From Flavihumibacter sp. (GTDB lineage: Bacteria > Bacteroidota > Bacteroidia > Chitinophagales > Chitinophagaceae): a stretch of DNA of 6,854 nt. Position numbers and translations under genes: made by a program. How positions within the stretch are numbered: the first letter of the stretch is position 1; each line of letters begins with the position of its first letter. The stretch is taken from positions 1-6,854 of the forward strand of contig JALOMU010000084.1 of NCBI GenBank assembly GCA_025455285.1. Direction: 5' to 3'. Positions 5,724 through 6,854 of this stretch are shown here, piece by piece. The notes below the pieces were generated by a model. It was not told the DNA's origin. It was given only the letters and a program-made list of their open reading frames with translations, and ran no database searches.

Positions 5724-6854
5724 ATGAAATGTAAATCATACGGATTACTAGCTTTCCTACTACTGACAATTGGGCAGGCCCAGGGGCAGTATTCCATTGT
5801 TGATAGTTTAAAGAAAGCGATACCCGAACTGAAATCTGACTCTTCAAGGATTAATGCCTATATGATGCTGAGCAGGGAATACATGAATTTTTCAGCCGAT
5901 TCCGCCTTTCACTATGCTATGCAGGCAAGCCTTAATGCAGCGAAAGCAGGGCATAAAAATGAACGGGCGCTCGCAGTTAAAACCCTTGGCAATATTCGAT
6001 ATGTACAGGGAAACTATGTGGAAGCTATTCAGTATTGGGAAGAAGCCCACTTAACATACGATAGTATAGGAGATAAAACAGGAGTGTCAACTGTACTGAG
6101 TAATATCGGGGTTATTTATTATAACCAGGGCGATAAGATTAAAGCCCTGGATTATTATTTACGCTCGCTGAAAGTTGCAGAAGAAAATAAACTGAAGTTA
6201 CGGGAGGCTATTGCTTTGAATAACCTGGGTACAGTTTATCATGATAATCCGGAAACACATGATAAAGCGTTGGATTATTTTCTTAAAGCACTTCCTATGC
6301 TGGAAGAATTAGGCGATATGGATGCCTATGGTACAACCGCTACAAATCTTGGAGAAATATATTCAACCCGAAATGATGAGAAAACAGCTATGGTGTATTT
6401 TGACAAAGCACTAAAAGCTTTTACAGACAGTATCAGCATGTCTTATACGCTGAATAAAATGGGGAATCTGTATTTCAAGAAAAACCAGCTGGACAAAGCT
6501 ATTGACTATCATTTGCAGGCCTATAACATGACTTTAAAACTCGATGCAAAACTAGAGATGGCAGAGTCTTTAATTGGACTAGCGGATGCTTATCGGGAAC
6601 AGGGCTTTTTTCAAACTGCCATATCATCCTACCTACAGGCAGAAATTTTTGCGAGGGAAACCAATTCATTTAATCAACTTGAAAATATTTATGGAGGCCT
6701 TGCAAAAACCTATGAACGGAAAAAAGATTTCACTAACGCCCTAAAATACCAAAATCTGTATTCCAGTGTCAAAGACTCTATTTATAATGCTTCAGCAGAC
6801 CAGCGACTATCAAGACTGATCTTCAATTTTGAAATTGAAAAAAAGGAAAACGAA
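5724..6854 (+). CDS. Exported TPR-array protein, probable N-terminal part of a signalling sensor (partial, runs off window)
   Basis: The frame stays open for 377 codons from ATG 5724 to the last base, so the C-terminus is missing. The start gives a signal peptide (MKCKSYG, then LLAFLLLTIG, then QAQ), with probable cleavage after A19. From about residue 44 to 352 it is nearly continuous tetratricopeptide repeats, roughly eight units, for example at about 81-116 (LGNIRYVQGNYVEAI), 121-156 (LSNIGVIYYNQGDKIKAL), 161-197, 202-236, 240-273, 279-313 and 319-352. Residues 353-377 turn charged and helical, ending FNFEIEKKENE. In Bacteroidota this layout usually leads into a coiled coil, one transmembrane helix and a histidine kinase, adenylate/guanylate cyclase or DNA-binding output domain, which cannot be seen here. 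The gene starts 27 bases after the peptidase gene with no terminator between, so an operon is plausible. No Shine-Dalgarno sequence is present. Confidence 0.92.
   Translation, partial: MKCKSYGLLAFLLLTIGQAQGQYSIVDSLKKAIPELKSDSSRINAYMMLSREYMNFSADSAFHYAMQASLNAAKAGHKNERALAVKTLGNIRYVQGNYVEAIQYWEEAHLTYDSIGDKTGVSTVLSNIGVIYYNQGDKIKALDYYLRSLKVAEENKLKLREAIALNNLGTVYHDNPETHDKALDYFLKALPMLEELGDMDAYGTTATNLGEIYSTRNDEKTAMVYFDKALKAFTDSISMSYTLNKMGNLYFKKNQLDKAIDYHLQAYNMTLKLDAKLEMAESLIGLADAYREQGFFQTAISSYLQAEIFARETNSFNQLENIYGGLAKTYERKKDFTNALKYQNLYSSVKDSIYNASADQRLSRLIFNFEIEKKENE

Overview
The window looks like chromosomal DNA from a Bacteroidota bacterium, most likely of the gliding or environmental type (Cytophagales, Chitinophagales or relatives). 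The evidence is a C-terminal type IX secretion (T9SS) sorting domain, MBG-type repeat domains, a periplasmic TPR signalling protein, AT-leaning composition and the absence of Shine-Dalgarno sequences before either start codon. I cannot place it more precisely.

Layout: positions 1-101 are a short upstream stretch with no convincing gene or promoter. Positions 102-5696 (+) hold one very long gene for a 1864-residue secreted multidomain protein. Its parts in order are a Sec signal peptide, a beta-rich polymer-forming-like module, a PKD/Ig-like domain, a prodomain-like segment, a subtilase-fold serine peptidase whose active site mixes S8 and S53 (sedolisin) features, an IPT/TIG-like domain, about four MBG-like domains, an uncharacterised module ending in SSSSSRC, and the T9SS sorting domain. 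The second MBG-like domain is interrupted by an insert carrying two blocks of a perfect hexapeptide repeat, LRGIVS x3 and LRGIVS x4. After a 27-base gap, positions 5724-6854 (+) hold the first 377 codons of an exported TPR-array protein that runs off the window. By family resemblance its missing C-terminus probably carries a membrane segment and a signalling output domain.

The two genes share a strand and sit close enough to be co-transcribed. A reasonable but unproven picture is a cell-surface or released peptidase/adhesin made alongside a TPR sensor. The most unusual feature is the LRGIVS repeat: all seven copies are identical in amino acids, yet no two are identical in DNA. That points to selection on the peptide rather than recent DNA slippage. 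No RNA genes, insertion sequences, CRISPR arrays or clear terminators were seen.
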